DNA of 64,000 nucleotides from the NCBI GenBank assembly GCA_023399295.1, contig JAEWQF010000009.1:25113-89112 (forward strand), read 5' to 3'. This document shows, piece by piece, positions 8,812 to 18,169 of this stretch. Each line of letters begins with the position of its first letter. The stretch's first letter is position 1. Made by a program: the position numbers and the translations under genes. The notes under the pieces are model-generated. The model was given only the letters and a program-made list of their open reading frames with translations. It made no database searches and was not told where the DNA came from. Origin of the DNA: Bacteroidota bacterium. Its GTDB lineage: Bacteria > Bacteroidota > Bacteroidia > Bacteroidales > Dysgonomonadaceae.

Positions 8812-9891
8812 ATGATACGAACCAATTGTCTATTCCTTCTTTTCCTGATGGTGACATGTACGAGCCTGCATGCACAGAAAACAATTCGGGTGAATGCCGT
8901 GAGGGCAAACGATTACGGTGTGGTTTACTCACTCCCCAAAAGCTCGTTTGAGATCACAATACTTGTCAAGAGAACCATCTACCAGCGGGGGGAGTACTAC
9001 ACCTTCGCCAAATCCTATCTGGGCATTCATGATCCGATCACGGAAAATCATACCCGCCACACCCTGGAAAATATCACCGTGGCGAACAAGGGAATCGCCG
9101 ACAAGGCTCAATCCTATATGATCGAGTTCAGAGACAAGACACTGGAGCCCTATGTCACTTTACGCGAGGATGGCGTGATCATCGCCATCAACAGCGAGGG
9201 TGAGGTCGCAGCCCACAACGAGACGAGTCTCCCCGAAGGGGTAGGAACCGATGCAAACCCGCGCCGTTTTTTCACACAAGAGACGTTGATGGCAGGATCC
9301 ACAGCCAAGCAGGCAGAGCTGGTAGCCCGTCAGATCCTCGATCTGCGTCGCAGCCGCACCGACATCCTCACAGGCGAAGCGGAGAGCATGCCTCCCGACG
9401 GCACCGCCTACAAGGTGGTGATGGATCAGATCGACCAGCAGGAGAAAGCGCTGACCGGTCTCTTCACCGGTACCACCGCCATCGATTATATGATGGTTCG
9501 TTACACGGTGATACCCGATAGTGCCGATATTGACCGACGCGTGATTGCACGTTTCTCGGAACGTCTGGGACCGGTGGATGCCGATAACCTGGCCGGTGAG
9601 CCAATCTACCTGACGCTGCGGAACAAGACTCCCAAGATTGAGCTAACCTTGTCGGAACGTGACCTCAAGCAACTGGAGGAGAAGCTGAGCAGCGGCCTGG
9701 TCTACAATATCCCCGGCAAAGCGGAACTGGTCATTGAGTACCGTCATGAGCCCCTGTTGGAGAAAGAGGTGGATGTGGTACAGTACGGATCGAAGGATGT
9801 ACTGGCAAAGCGTATGTTCAGCAACATGAAGCAACCCATCAAAGTGCTTTTCTACCCTGATTTGGGAGCCATCAAACAAATCATACAGTAA
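8812..9891 (+). CDS. DUF4831 family exported protein
   Basis: A 359-residue protein with a clear signal peptide (MIRTNCLFLLFLMVTCTSLHAQ). The rest resembles the DUF4831 family of Bacteroidota, whose function is not known. Segments such as VYSLPKSSFEITI near residue 38 and PEGVGTDANPRRFFTQETL near residue 143 suggest a beta-rich periplasmic protein. It starts 31 bases after pheS and ends 8 bases before the DUF3298 gene, so pheS, DUF4831 and DUF3298 may be cotranscribed. No catalytic motif is visible. Confidence 0.75.
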   Translation: MIRTNCLFLLFLMVTCTSLHAQKTIRVNAVRANDYGVVYSLPKSSFEITILVKRTIYQRGEYYTFAKSYLGIHDPITENHTRHTLENITVANKGIADKAQSYMIEFRDKTLEPYVTLREDGVIIAINSEGEVAAHNETSLPEGVGTDANPRRFFTQETLMAGSTAKQAELVARQILDLRRSRTDILTGEAESMPPDGTAYKVVMDQIDQQEKALTGLFTGTTAIDYMMVRYTVIPDSADIDRRVIARFSERLGPVDADNLAGEPIYLTLRNKTPKIELTLSERDLKQLEEKLSSGLVYNIPGKAELVIEYRHEPLLEKEVDVVQYGSKDVLAKRMFSNMKQPIKVLFYPDLGAIKQIIQ

Positions 9892-9899
9892 CCTATACG

Positions 9900-10748
9900 A
9901 TGCAGAGCAAGCAATCGATCCCGTTCATTCTCTCGTTCATCCTTATGAATGCAGCAGTGCTGCTGATGAACTCCTGCCGCGACATCCGTTTCGATACGAT
10001 TGTCGTGAGTGAGCAGATTCCGCTGCTGTTGGAGAACGACACCACCCTGCCCCACGCCGAAATGAACCTCACCTTCACCTATCCGGTCAGGTTCCGTGAT
10101 GAAGCTTCCTTGACCCGCCTGCAACAGATCTTCACCGGTACCTTCTTTGGTGATGTCGGCTACGATGCCCTCTCGCCTCAGGAAGCAGTGTCACTCTTCA
10201 CCGATGCCTATCGTGACCGGTATCGTGCCCTCTCCAACAACTACTACGAAGAGAAGGCGATGATGGAAGGTAAGATGCCTTCCTGGTACTGGTATACGCT
10301 GGATATCCGCAACGAACTGCTTCATCTGGGTGATTCACTGATGAGCTACAGTGTCTCATACAGTGACTACGAGGGAGGTGCACACGGCTCACACCGGATC
10401 ACCTACACCAACATTGACCTGAACCGGCTCAATACGATCTCCGAGGAGGATCTGTTCCTGCCGGGATATTATCGTCCTCTCTCCGAGATGATCGTGGCCC
10501 AACTGATGGAGGACTATGGGGTGGCTGATGCCGATTCACTCCTGATGAAAGGGTTCTTCACCATTGAGGAGATTGTGCCCAACAACAACTTCTGGCTGAG
10601 CGAAAACGCCATTCACTATGCCTACAACCAATATGAGATTGCCCCGTACGCCATGGGAGTGATTGAAGTTACAATCCCATACGACGAGCTGGCTGCAATC
10701 CTATTGCCGGGAGGAGTCATCGCCCGCTACTTCACCGCACATCAATAA
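9900..10748 (+). CDS. DUF3298-family lipoprotein-like exported protein (copy 1)
   Basis: A 282-residue protein whose N-terminus has a hydrophobic segment ending in LLMNSC, a possible lipobox, so it is probably anchored to a membrane. The C-terminal half matches DUF3298 (the RsiV-like fold): GGAHGSHRITYTNIDL near residue 160, FTIEEIVPNNNFWL, and VTIPYDELAAIL close to the end. In anti-sigma factor RsiV this fold binds lysozyme, but most stand-alone copies have no known role. A second copy with the same layout lies at 32828-33742. It follows the DUF4831 gene by 8 bases and ends in a shared bidirectional terminator. Confidence 0.8.
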   Translation: MQSKQSIPFILSFILMNAAVLLMNSCRDIRFDTIVVSEQIPLLLENDTTLPHAEMNLTFTYPVRFRDEASLTRLQQIFTGTFFGDVGYDALSPQEAVSLFTDAYRDRYRALSNNYYEEKAMMEGKMPSWYWYTLDIRNELLHLGDSLMSYSVSYSDYEGGAHGSHRITYTNIDLNRLNTISEEDLFLPGYYRPLSEMIVAQLMEDYGVADADSLLMKGFFTIEEIVPNNNFWLSENAIHYAYNQYEIAPYAMGVIEVTIPYDELAAILLPGGVIARYFTAHQ

Positions 10749-10785
10749 AGGAGACCCACAGGCCTCCCTTCACAAATAAAAAAAG

Positions 10786-10811
10786 ATCAGCCGCTATTCG
10801 TAGCGGCTGAT
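10786..10811. terminator. Bidirectional terminator between DUF3298 and YceI genes
   Basis: A perfect 11-bp stem (ATCAGCCGCTA) closed by a TTCG tetraloop, with an A-run before it and a T-rich run after it. It can therefore end transcription from both convergent genes. Confidence 0.9.
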
Positions 10812-10817
10812 TTGTTT

Positions 10818-11393
10818 TTACAGGATTACTTTCTTGAACTCAAGGTAGAGTGTGATGATCACCTCTTTGCCTATTCCTGCGCCATCCGGATCATATGCTA
10901 CGTTGTAATCGAGACGGTTGATGCTGCTCTTGGCAATGAAGCCAGCCGTCTCAGCACCATTCTCTCCCTTTACCACACCGCCGTAGGTGACGTCGAAAGT
11001 GGCATCCCTGGTTACCTCCTTGATCTGCAACTTGCCATGCAACTTGTATTTCTTCTCATCCACTTTCTCAATGCGGGTACTCTCGAAAGTCATCGCGGGA
11101 TAGTTCTCCACATCGAAGAAGTCGGCACTGCGCAAATGTCCATCACGCATTGGCACGCTGGTATTGATGCTGTTTACATCCACGTTGAAGAAGACCTTTG
11201 CTTCTTCCATCTGATCGAGACTGCCGGTGATGCCGCCGTCGAACTTCTCGAATTTGCCGTTCACGAAGGTGATGCCGCTGTGCTTCACCTTGAAGTTCAC
11301 GGAGGTGTGTGCCGGGTCTACCTTGTACTGCGACTGTGCGGTAAGAGCAAATGCGGCCATGATTGTTATCAATAACAAAAATCCTTTTTTCAT
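10818..11393 (-). CDS. YceI-family lipid-binding protein
   Basis: A 191-residue exported protein with a signal peptide (MKKGFLLLITIMAAFALTAQ). The sequence after it is the YceI lipocalin-like beta barrel: YKVDPAHTSVNFKVKHSGIT at the N-terminus, then DGHLRSADFFDVENYPAMTFES and KLQIKEVTRDATFDV. YceI proteins bind polyisoprenoid lipids in the periplasm; the physiological role differs between organisms and is not clear here. It stands alone, convergent to the DUF3298 gene, with sufB divergent upstream. Confidence 0.92.
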   Translation of the reverse strand: MKKGFLLLITIMAAFALTAQSQYKVDPAHTSVNFKVKHSGITFVNGKFEKFDGGITGSLDQMEEAKVFFNVDVNSINTSVPMRDGHLRSADFFDVENYPAMTFESTRIEKVDEKKYKLHGKLQIKEVTRDATFDVTYGGVVKGENGAETAGFIAKSSINRLDYNVAYDPDGAGIGKEVIITLYLEFKKVIL

Positions 11394-11498
11394 ATTTTGG
11401 GTTGTTTTTATGATTCATCCACTGTAACATTCCGCGGAAGAGATTTGTTCAACCTATCGTTTTCCTTTTAGTGATCAATATAATTGATGAAAAAGGAG

Positions 11499-11506
11499 TA
11501 TCTTTG
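11499..11506 (+). promoter_or_regulatory. Predicted -7 element for sufB
   Basis: TATCTTTG, a full match to TAnnTTTG, about 100 bases before the sufB start. The long leader between it and sufB holds no recognised riboswitch. A TTG at 11484 is too close to be a standard -33 box. Confidence 0.55.
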
Positions 11507-11606
11507 TACAACAAAAGCGGTCATCCGGTTGTTACTAAAGGTCGGGTGACATCCACACCCAATCGATTCATACCGGTCGCAACGACCCGATAATTTCACA
11601 AGAACT

Positions 11607-13061
11607 ATGCAACAAGAACTGGATCAGGATCAGATATTAAACGAATTAACAACACAAGAATATAAATTTGGGTTCACCACCGATGTGGAGACCGAAGTGA
11701 TTGAGAAGGGACTCAGCGAAGAGGTGATACGGTTGATCTCATCGAAGAAAGAGGAACCGGAATGGCTCCTGGAGTTCCGGTTGAAGGCCTACCGCCACTG
11801 GCTGACAATGGAACAGCCGGAGTGGGCTCACCTGAAGATACCGCGCATCGATTTCCAGGAGATCATCTACTATGCCGATCCCACCAAACGCAAGACACCA
11901 CAGAGCCTCGACGAGGTGGACCCCGAATTGCTCAAGACCTTTGAGAGACTCGGCATTCCACTCAATGAACAGAAGCAGCTGACAGGTGTGGCAGTGGATG
12001 CGGTGATGGACAGCGTCTCGGTGAAGACCACCTTCAAGGAGGTGCTCGCCGAAAAAGGGATCATCTTCAGCTCCTTCAGTGAAGCAGTGAAACATCATCC
12101 CGACCTGGTGCGTAAGTACCTGGCTACGGTGGTGCCCTACAAGGACAACTACTATGCCGCACTCAACTCAGCAGTCTTCAGCGACGGCTCTTTCGTCTAC
12201 ATCCCAAAGGGAGTGCGCTGTCCGATGGAGCTCTCCACCTATTTCCGCATCAACACCGCCAATACAGGTCAGTTCGAACGGACACTGATCGTGGCGGACG
12301 ATGACTCCTATGTGAGCTACCTGGAGGGTTGTACCGCGCCGATGCGTGATGAGAACCAGCTGCATGCCGCCATCGTAGAGATCGTAGCCCTGGAAAATGC
12401 GGAGGTGAAGTACTCCACCGTGCAGAACTGGTACCCCGGCGACAAGCACGGCAAGGGAGGGGTCTATAACTTTGTGACAAAACGGGGGATCTGCAAGGGC
12501 AACCACTCCAAAATATCATGGACACAGGTGGAGACCGGGTCGGCCATCACCTGGAAATACCCCTCCTGTATCCTTGCCGGTGACTACTCGGTGGGTGAGT
12601 TTTACTCTGTGGCGGTGACGAACAACTTCCAGCAGGCCGATACAGGCACCAAGATGATTCACCTGGGCAAGAACACCCGAAGCCGCATTGTCTCCAAAGG
12701 TATTTCAGCAGGCAGCAGCCAGAACAGTTACCGGGGACTGGTGAAGGTGAGCAAGAAAGCTGACAACGCACGCAACCACTCACAGTGCGACAGCCTGTTG
12801 CTGACCGACCACTGTGGTGCACATACCTTCCCCTATACCGATATCCAGAATCCTTCGGCCATCCTCGAGCATGAGGCAACAACTTCCAAGATCAGTGAGG
12901 ACCAGATCTTCTACTGCAACCAGCGTGGTCTGGGAGAAGAGGAAGCGATTGGGCTGATCGTGAATGGTTATGTGAAAGAGGTTGTCAACAAGCTTCCGAT
13001 GGAGTTTGCCGTGGAAGCACAAAAACTCCTCCAGATCAGCCTCGAGGGAAGCGTGGGATAA
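11607..13061 (+). CDS. sufB: Fe-S cluster assembly protein SufB
   Basis: A 484-residue scaffold subunit of the SUF iron-sulfur cluster assembly complex, normally working with SufC (ATPase) and SufD. The full beta-helix is present, including [19 protein letters not shown] near residue 197, [18 protein letters not shown] near 238 and the C-terminal [12 protein letters not shown] and [11 protein letters not shown] segments; the conserved Cys of QCDSLL is kept. Length and start are normal. No sufC, sufD or sufS follows: the next gene, ung, is convergent after 30 bases, so the suf genes are split in this genome. Confidence 0.97.
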   Translation: MQQELDQDQILNELTTQEYKFGFTTDVETEVIEKGLSEEVIRLISSKKEEPEWLLEFRLKAYRHWLTMEQPEWAHLKIPRIDFQEIIYYADPTKRKTPQSLDEVDPELLKTFERLGIPLNEQKQLTGVAVDAVMDSVSVKTTFKEVLAEKGIIFSSFSEAVKHHPDLVRKYLATVVPYKDNYYAALNSAVFSDGSFVYIPKGVRCPMELSTYFRINTANTGQFERTLIVADDDSYVSYLEGCTAPMRDENQLHAAIVEIVALENAEVKYSTVQNWYPGDKHGKGGVYNFVTKRGICKGNHSKISWTQVETGSAITWKYPSCILAGDYSVGEFYSVAVTNNFQQADTGTKMIHLGKNTRSRIVSKGISAGSSQNSYRGLVKVSKKADNARNHSQCDSLLLTDHCGAHTFPYTDIQNPSAILEHEATTSKISEDQIFYCNQRGLGEEEAIGLIVNGYVKEVVNKLPMEFAVEAQKLLQISLEGSVG

Positions 13062-13091
13062 GATTCACGCACCACGATCGGCAAGAAGGGC

Positions 13092-13754
13092 TCACCAGGC
13101 TACAGGTTGTTCACCATGGGCAGTGAGATAAGCATTTGCTTTACTGAAATGACTGTTTCCAAAGAATCCACGGTGGGCAGAAAGTGGCGAAGGGTGTGGA
13201 GACTTTAAAACGAGATGCCTATTCGCATCTATTCCCTCCCCTTTTTGCTGTGCATAGGCACCCCATAGTAAAAATACAAGGTGGTTTCTCTCCATTGCCA
13301 AATGCTTGATCACCGCATCGGTAAATTGCTCCCATCCTTTTCTCTGGTGTGATCCAGCCCTGTCAGCCTGAACGGTGAGGGTCGCATTGAGCAGGAGGAC
13401 CCCCTGTGCAGCCCACTTCTCCAAATTTCCTGATGCGGCAGGTGGTTTGCCCAGATCATTGTGCAGCTCCTTGTAGATATTTTGCAGTGAGGGTGGAATT
13501 GCAACACCATCAGGAACCGAAAAACAGAGACCATGGGCCTGGCCCGGCTGGTGATAGGGATCCTGACCCACGATCACCACCTTCACCTTGTGGAACGGAC
13601 AGCTGTTGAACGCGTTGAAGATCATCTTCGCCGGCGGATAGACCCCAGTGGTTCGGTATGCCTCCCGCACAAAGCGGGTCAGTGCTTCAAAATAAGGCAT
13701 AGCAAAATCATCCTGCAACACCTTTTTCCAACTCTCTTCAATTTTCACATCCAT
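13092..13754 (-). CDS. ung: Uracil-DNA glycosylase, family 1
   Basis: A 220-residue enzyme that removes uracil from DNA and starts base excision repair. The catalytic water-activating motif GQDPYHQPGQAHGL is at about residues 62-75, the uracil-recognition segment LLLNATLTV near 124, and the DNA-intercalating loop HPSPLSAHRGF near 187. All key residues of family 1 are present. It is convergent with sufB. Start MDVKIEESWKKVL fits homologous lengths. Confidence 0.97.
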   Translation of the reverse strand: MDVKIEESWKKVLQDDFAMPYFEALTRFVREAYRTTGVYPPAKMIFNAFNSCPFHKVKVVIVGQDPYHQPGQAHGLCFSVPDGVAIPPSLQNIYKELHNDLGKPPAASGNLEKWAAQGVLLLNATLTVQADRAGSHQRKGWEQFTDAVIKHLAMERNHLVFLLWGAYAQQKGEGIDANRHLVLKSPHPSPLSAHRGFFGNSHFSKANAYLTAHGEQPVAW

Positions 13755-13809
13755 GACGCATGATTTAAGAGATGCGAAAATACAAAAACCTTTTCAGCTA
13801 TTAAAAGAA

Positions 13810-13836
13810 AAATCACTCTCCATTGGAAAGTGATTT
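13810..13836 (-). terminator. Terminator after asnA
   Basis: Stem AAATCACT/AGTGATTT extended by TCC/GGA across one mismatch. On the minus strand it is followed by a T-rich run (TTTCTTTT) shortly after the asnA stop codon, so it separates asnA from ung. Confidence 0.75.
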
Positions 13837-13861
13837 CTGAACTTGCTCGTTGGGTGAAACA

Positions 13862-14899
13862 TCAGATGAGAAACACCCCCTGTTCTTTTGCCTCCTCACG
13901 CATCTCACGGGGCCAGAGGCTTGCCTGTATCTCACCGATGTGGGCCTTGCGCAGGTAGTACATGCAGAGGCGCGACTGTCCGATGCCACCGCCGATGGAG
14001 AGCGGCAACTCGTTGTTCATCAGTCGCCGATGAAAGTAAAGCGAGAGACGATCCTCCTTGCCGCGGACTTTGAGCTGGTAAGCCAGTGCTGTGGCATCAA
14101 CCCGTATCCCCATGGAGGAGAGCTCAACCGATTTTTCCAGTACCGGGTTCCAGACAAGCAGATCGCCATTCAAACCGGGGTGACCATGCTCCCCAATGGT
14201 GCTCCAGTCGTCGTAATCAGGTGCACGCCCGTCGTGAGGCTCACTGTTGCTCAGGGGTGCACCGATCCCGATGATGAAGACCGCGCCAGATTCATGTGTG
14301 ATGGCATCCTCCCGTTGCTTGGCATCCAACGAGGGATAGCGTTGCAGCAGCTCTTCGGCATGGATAAAGGTGATCTCGGATGGCAGTTGTGGGATGATGG
14401 CGGGAAAAAGCTCGTATACGAGGTACTCGGTACGCAGCATGGCAGCATAGATTCTTCTTACAATGTTCTTGAGGAATGCCACATTGCGTTCCTTTTCACC
14501 GATCACCAACTCCCAATCCCACTGATCCACGTAAAGTGAATGCAGGTTGTCCAGTTCTTCATCGGCCCGGATGGCATTCATGTCGGTGTAGATGCCAAAC
14601 CCCTCTTCGATCTGGTAGTCAGCCAGTGTCAACCGTTTCCATTTAGCCAGCGAATGGACGATCTCGGCATGCTTGTCGTTCATGTCTTTGATGGGGAAAC
14701 GCACCGGTCGCTCAATGCCGTTCAGATCATCGTTGATACCGGTACCGCTTTCCACGAACAGCGGGGCTGTCACCCTTCGCAATCGCAGTTCCGACGAGAG
14801 ATTAACCTGGAAGAAATCCTTGATGTTCTTGATTCCCAGCTCAGTCTGTTTGAGATTCAACAGCGGCCTGTAGCCGTTGGGAATGTGTAATTTTGACAT
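13862..14899 (-). CDS. asnA: Aspartate--ammonia ligase
   Basis: A 345-residue asparagine synthetase of the ammonia-dependent AsnA type, related to class II tRNA synthetases. It makes asparagine from aspartate, ammonia and ATP. Recognisable segments are APLFVESGTGINDDLNGIERPV near residue 45, DQWDWELVIGEKERN near 126 and SIGGGIGQSRLCMYYL near 303, the last being the ATP-binding motif 3 equivalent. The length is normal. It has its own promoter and terminator and so appears to be a single-gene unit. Confidence 0.97.
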   Translation of the reverse strand: MSKLHIPNGYRPLLNLKQTELGIKNIKDFFQVNLSSELRLRRVTAPLFVESGTGINDDLNGIERPVRFPIKDMNDKHAEIVHSLAKWKRLTLADYQIEEGFGIYTDMNAIRADEELDNLHSLYVDQWDWELVIGEKERNVAFLKNIVRRIYAAMLRTEYLVYELFPAIIPQLPSEITFIHAEELLQRYPSLDAKQREDAITHESGAVFIIGIGAPLSNSEPHDGRAPDYDDWSTIGEHGHPGLNGDLLVWNPVLEKSVELSSMGIRVDATALAYQLKVRGKEDRLSLYFHRRLMNNELPLSIGGGIGQSRLCMYYLRKAHIGEIQASLWPREMREEAKEQGVFLI

Positions 14900-14932
14900 G
14901 CAGTCTATCAGTTATGAATCAATTTGAATCGA

Positions 14933-14962
14933 CAAAGATAGCACAAACATTCATTTTGTCAA
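14933..14962 (-). promoter_or_regulatory. Predicted asnA promoter (-33 and -7)
   Basis: On the minus strand TTTG (14959-14962) is followed after 18 bases by TATCTTTG (14933-14940), close to the Bacteroidota consensus. Transcription would begin about 25 bases before the asnA start. Confidence 0.65.
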
Positions 14963-15056
14963 AATAAATCGGCAATAAAAGAACAATTTGATATAATACG
15001 GCAAAAACATCAATCAGATGTGGAAATAAAGGACTGATTTGTTGTCATTTTCATCA

Positions 15057-15971
15057 TTAGGCAGTTTCCATGGCACCCACCAGTTCGTTCACCGAAGCGA
15101 TGTGGTGGCGCAACAGGTACTCCTCAATGCCATCTACAATCTTTACGGATGCAGCTGGATCGATGAAGTTCCAGGTACCCACCTGGATGGCAGTGGCTCC
15201 AGCCAGGATGAACTCGATGGCATCCTGCCAGTTGCAGATGCCTCCCATACCGATCACCGGAATGGAGACCGCATGATAGACCTGCCAGACCATTCGCAGT
15301 GCGATGGGTTTGATACAGGGACCTGAGAGTCCCCCGGTCACGGTGGAGAGCTTCGGACGTCTGCTCTCCACATCGATGGCCATGCCCAGGAAGGTATTCA
15401 CAAGGGATACCGCATCGGCACCTTCGGCTTCCACCGAGCGGGCGATCTCGGCAATGTCGGTCACGTTGGGTGACAGCTTGACAATCAGTGTACCGGGATA
15501 GACCTCGCGCACAGCCCTTGTCACTTTCGCTGCTGAGGCACAGGATGTTCCGAAAGCCATACCGCCCTCCTTCACGTTTGGACAGGAGATGTTGAGTTCG
15601 ATGGCGGGGATCTTATCCAAGCCGACAAGCTTCTGGGTGCAGGCCACGTAATCTTCCACGCTGGAGCCTGAAACATTGACGATCATGTGGGTGTCGTACT
15701 GTTTGATGACAGGGTAGATATGATCCACAAAATAATCAACCCCCTTGTTCTGGAGGCCCACCGCGTTGAGCATGCCCGAAGGTGTCTCCGCCATCCTGGG
15801 GTAGTCGTTCCCCTGTCGCGGCTCCAGGGTGGTCCCTTTCACGAAGATGCCACCAATTCGATCCAACTCCATGAAATCGGTATATTCGGTTCCGTAGCCG
15901 AAGGTACCGGATGCGGTCATCACCGGATTGCGCAACCGGATGCCGCCAATATTTACTTCTAGTCCAGCCAT
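15057..15971 (-). CDS. pyrD: Dihydroorotate dehydrogenase B, catalytic subunit
   Basis: A 304-residue FMN enzyme of class 1B, oxidising dihydroorotate to orotate in pyrimidine synthesis with electrons passed to NAD through PyrK. Visible are [16 protein letters not shown] near residue 16, [13 protein letters not shown] with the class 1B catalytic Cys region [10 protein letters not shown] just after, SLVNTFLGM, and the FMN phosphate site [11 protein letters not shown]. The start overlaps the end of pyrK by 13 bases, typical translational coupling of the two subunits. Confidence 0.97.
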   Translation of the reverse strand: MAGLEVNIGGIRLRNPVMTASGTFGYGTEYTDFMELDRIGGIFVKGTTLEPRQGNDYPRMAETPSGMLNAVGLQNKGVDYFVDHIYPVIKQYDTHMIVNVSGSSVEDYVACTQKLVGLDKIPAIELNISCPNVKEGGMAFGTSCASAAKVTRAVREVYPGTLIVKLSPNVTDIAEIARSVEAEGADAVSLVNTFLGMAIDVESRRPKLSTVTGGLSGPCIKPIALRMVWQVYHAVSIPVIGMGGICNWQDAIEFILAGATAIQVGTWNFIDPAASVKIVDGIEEYLLRHHIASVNELVGAMETA

Positions 15972-16753
15972 GTCAGTTCGCTTATGTTAAATACCGGCCC
16001 CTCGGTGCAGGCACAGAGGTTTCCCCTGGTAGTTTTTTCCACACAACAGAGGCAGGCACCAAATCCGCAAGCCATCAGGTTCTCAAGCGATGCCTCACAG
16101 CCGATTCCCCGCTCGTGCGCATAACGTGCTACCGCTACCATCATCGGTTTCGGACCGCAGGTGAAGATAAAGTCGTACGTTTTGCGTTGCAACAATGAGT
16201 GGTGGGTGACATAACCTCTTTCACCCAGTGAGCCATCCTCCGTGGTGCAATGGAGTGTTCCATACTGCCTGAAATCTGGCTGTTGCAGGATATTCTTTGC
16301 CGATGCTCCTCCCAGCAGGAAGTCACAGGCAATGCCTCTCTCATGGAGCTTCTTGCCCAGGAAAAGGAGGGGAGCGGTCCCCACACCACCCCCCACCAGC
16401 AGATAGTTACCCGGTGTGGAAGGTATGGTGAAGCTGTTACCCAGCGGTAGAAGCATGTTGCATGTATCACCTGTTCTCAACCCGCAAATCTTGCGGGTTC
16501 CTTCTCCCACAGCCTGTACCAGCAGCCATATCTCGTTCCGCACCGGATCGGTGTTGTTGATTGATATCGGTCTTCTCAGGAAGGTATGTGGTGCATTTTC
16601 AATCAGGATCTGCACAAACTGCCCCGGAAGCAACTCCGGCAGTTGTTGGTTGTCAGCAGGGGCAACCTTCAGGAGATGGTTCTGGTTGTTTAGCTGTTCA
16701 TTTGAGCGAACGGTGAAATCGAGTTGTCTCATCGGAATCATTGCTTTGTTCAC
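15959..16753 (-). CDS. pyrK: Dihydroorotate dehydrogenase B, electron-transfer subunit
   Basis: A 264-residue FAD and [2Fe-2S] protein that takes electrons from PyrD to NAD. The FAD site is LRRPISINN near residue 59, the NAD site [15 protein letters not shown] near 120, and the C-terminal cysteine cluster [24 protein letters not shown] binds the [2Fe-2S] centre. Alternative starts at internal Met residues 5 or 8 (16741, 16732) are possible. pyrD follows with overlap, forming a two-gene operon. Confidence 0.96.
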   Translation of the reverse strand: MNKAMIPMRQLDFTVRSNEQLNNQNHLLKVAPADNQQLPELLPGQFVQILIENAPHTFLRRPISINNTDPVRNEIWLLVQAVGEGTRKICGLRTGDTCNMLLPLGNSFTIPSTPGNYLLVGGGVGTAPLLFLGKKLHERGIACDFLLGGASAKNILQQPDFRQYGTLHCTTEDGSLGERGYVTHHSLLQRKTYDFIFTCGPKPMMVAVARYAHERGIGCEASLENLMACGFGACLCCVEKTTRGNLCACTEGPVFNISELTWLD

Positions 16754-16755
16754 AA

Positions 16756-16763
16756 CAAAAGTA
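16756..16763 (-). promoter_or_regulatory. Candidate -7 element for pyrK-pyrD
   Basis: TACTTTTG on the minus strand matches TAnnTTTG. It lies so close to the start at 16753 that it would favour one of the internal Met starts (16741 or 16732). Confidence 0.45.
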
Positions 16764-16842
16764 CATCATAAATTTCAGATAAGAGGCATCGGTTTCAAAA
16801 AATGGGAAGAAGCCATTTGTCGGATGACAGATGTGTCAGCGT

Positions 16843-17298
16843 CTACTGGCGGGGTGGAACAAATGTTTCGAATGTGTTGTCATCGTAGTAGATGATTATC
16901 TGTGTGATTTTTTTGTCAACTGTCATCTTCGGTGTAACCTGCTTCATCTCAGCACTTTTATCCGCAATCGGAGGCAGTTTAAAGGATCTCTCCTGCGCAT
17001 TATTGGCAGCTTCCACACTCCCGCCCTGTTCCCGCTCATCCTGGTGGAATAAATCTGGTTCTTTTACAATTGCATCGGGATCGATCCCTTCTTTGTAAAT
17101 CGATCCGGTACCATTGAGCAGCCACTCCGGATTGAGATAGTCCATTTCACCCAGAATCTTCGTCACCACATCCAGACTCGGGTTGTTTCGTCCATTCAGT
17201 ATGTGCGAGATGACTGCCCGGTTGATCTGTAGTCGGTCAGCAAACCGGGTGGGCGTCAGATGCTCTATTTCCATGATTTGTTTGATGCGATCTATCAT
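16843..17298 (-). CDS. XRE-family helix-turn-helix regulator
   Basis: A 151-residue protein beginning at 17298 (MIDRIKQIMEIE); an upstream in-frame Met at 17352 overlaps the predicted promoter and is less likely. Residues 1-60 form an XRE/Cro-type helix-turn-helix: TRFADRLQINRAVISHILNG with conserved spacing, then LGEMDYLNPEWLLNGTGS, common in Bacteroidales regulators. The remainder is polar and ends in a short beta-like segment. The target is unknown. It lies upstream of pyrK-pyrD on the same strand but 90 bases away, and next to the gene-poor 17.35-18.17 kb stretch. Confidence 0.85.
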   Translation of the reverse strand: MIDRIKQIMEIEHLTPTRFADRLQINRAVISHILNGRNNPSLDVVTKILGEMDYLNPEWLLNGTGSIYKEGIDPDAIVKEPDLFHQDEREQGGSVEAANNAQERSFKLPPIADKSAEMKQVTPKMTVDKKITQIIIYYDDNTFETFVPPRQ

Positions 17299-17351
17299 CA
17301 CTTCTGGTTGTAGGGTTGAATGAATATTTATACACGGCTGCAGGCCATTCA

Positions 17352-17359
17352 CAAATGTA
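17352..17359 (-). promoter_or_regulatory. Predicted -7 element for the XRE regulator
   Basis: TACATTTG on the minus strand, 54 bases before the chosen start. A second ACAAATG copy lies 20 bases further upstream (17373-17379); the pair might serve as an operator for the regulator itself, which is a guess. Confidence 0.5.
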
Positions 17360-18169
17360 TGAATTTATTTTTACAAATGGTCAAAAACAGACGATAGAAT
17401 TGTAAGATACAAATATATACTGGAGTGAAACAAATGTACAGCAACACGTGGCCTGTGTTCAAAAATTAGCCGGAAATTGATTTATTGAAACTTTAGATAT
17501 TTAATCTATATAATTGATTTAAAGATATTTGAATGGCATTAAAATGTAATATTTAACATGATTATCTGGATAATGCCGTCTCAATTCGAAAAGATCTCAT
17601 TCTTTGCTTCTAATATCCATATCTATGGTATTGATACAATGCCTATCATCCTTTATGCATCCTACGAAATTGCTTTGTTAAATGAGACAATATAGAAATG
17701 TGTCATGATATGGGCCTGTTTGGTGTCGTTCGCGAAACAATTATAAATCGTGACGAGTCGCACATTTGTATCGGGGATCCCTCCCACAAATCCATCACTG
17801 AGATGAGTAAATATGGAAATGTGGTTGCATAGATATCCGGGAAACGCACACCGGAGTAGTGTCACACCGCCTCATGCTGCTGTCGTACCCTCACCAAACC
17901 ACCCAAAAGCTGCAGAAGGGCTTCATTGGTGGCTACTATGCGGCAAGCATCTGTTTTATTTGCTCCTGCTTATTAAAAAAACGATGATGGCATTGATATT
18001 CTGCCGGTTAAACCGATTATTTCCTGTTTCATTTTCAGGTCAGAAAAAATGAAGCATCTGCTGAACTGTTCAGCAGCACCATTTGTTTATAGATCGACGA
18101 TGATTGGGTGATGATTCGGCATTTCCCCCTCATGGTGCATCGGATTACAGAATTAATAAATAATTGCGC
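17360..18169. other. Gene-poor AT-rich intergenic stretch
   Basis: About 810 bases without a convincing gene. Composition is AT-rich up to about 17.7 kb and mixed afterwards. Short frames exist on both strands (17662-17865 minus, 17813-18052 plus, and an open frame at about 17840-17985 plus containing SHRLMLLSYPHQ), but none shows family features or a plausible start. They may be chance or worn remnants. The only clear structure is the inverted repeat at 18058-18076. No RNA gene was recognised. Confidence 0.5.
18058..18076. promoter_or_regulatory. Perfect 8-bp inverted repeat upstream of the glutathione peroxidase gene
   Basis: CTGCTGAA - CTG - TTCAGCAG, a compact palindrome about 94 bases before the start codon. 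It could be an operator or a small hairpin; no T-run follows, so it is not a terminator. Confidence 0.4.

Noticed and set aside
17662..18052. Short frames on both strands in the gene-poor gap
   Set aside because: No family features, no consistent start and no conserved composition; kept only as a note on the gap.
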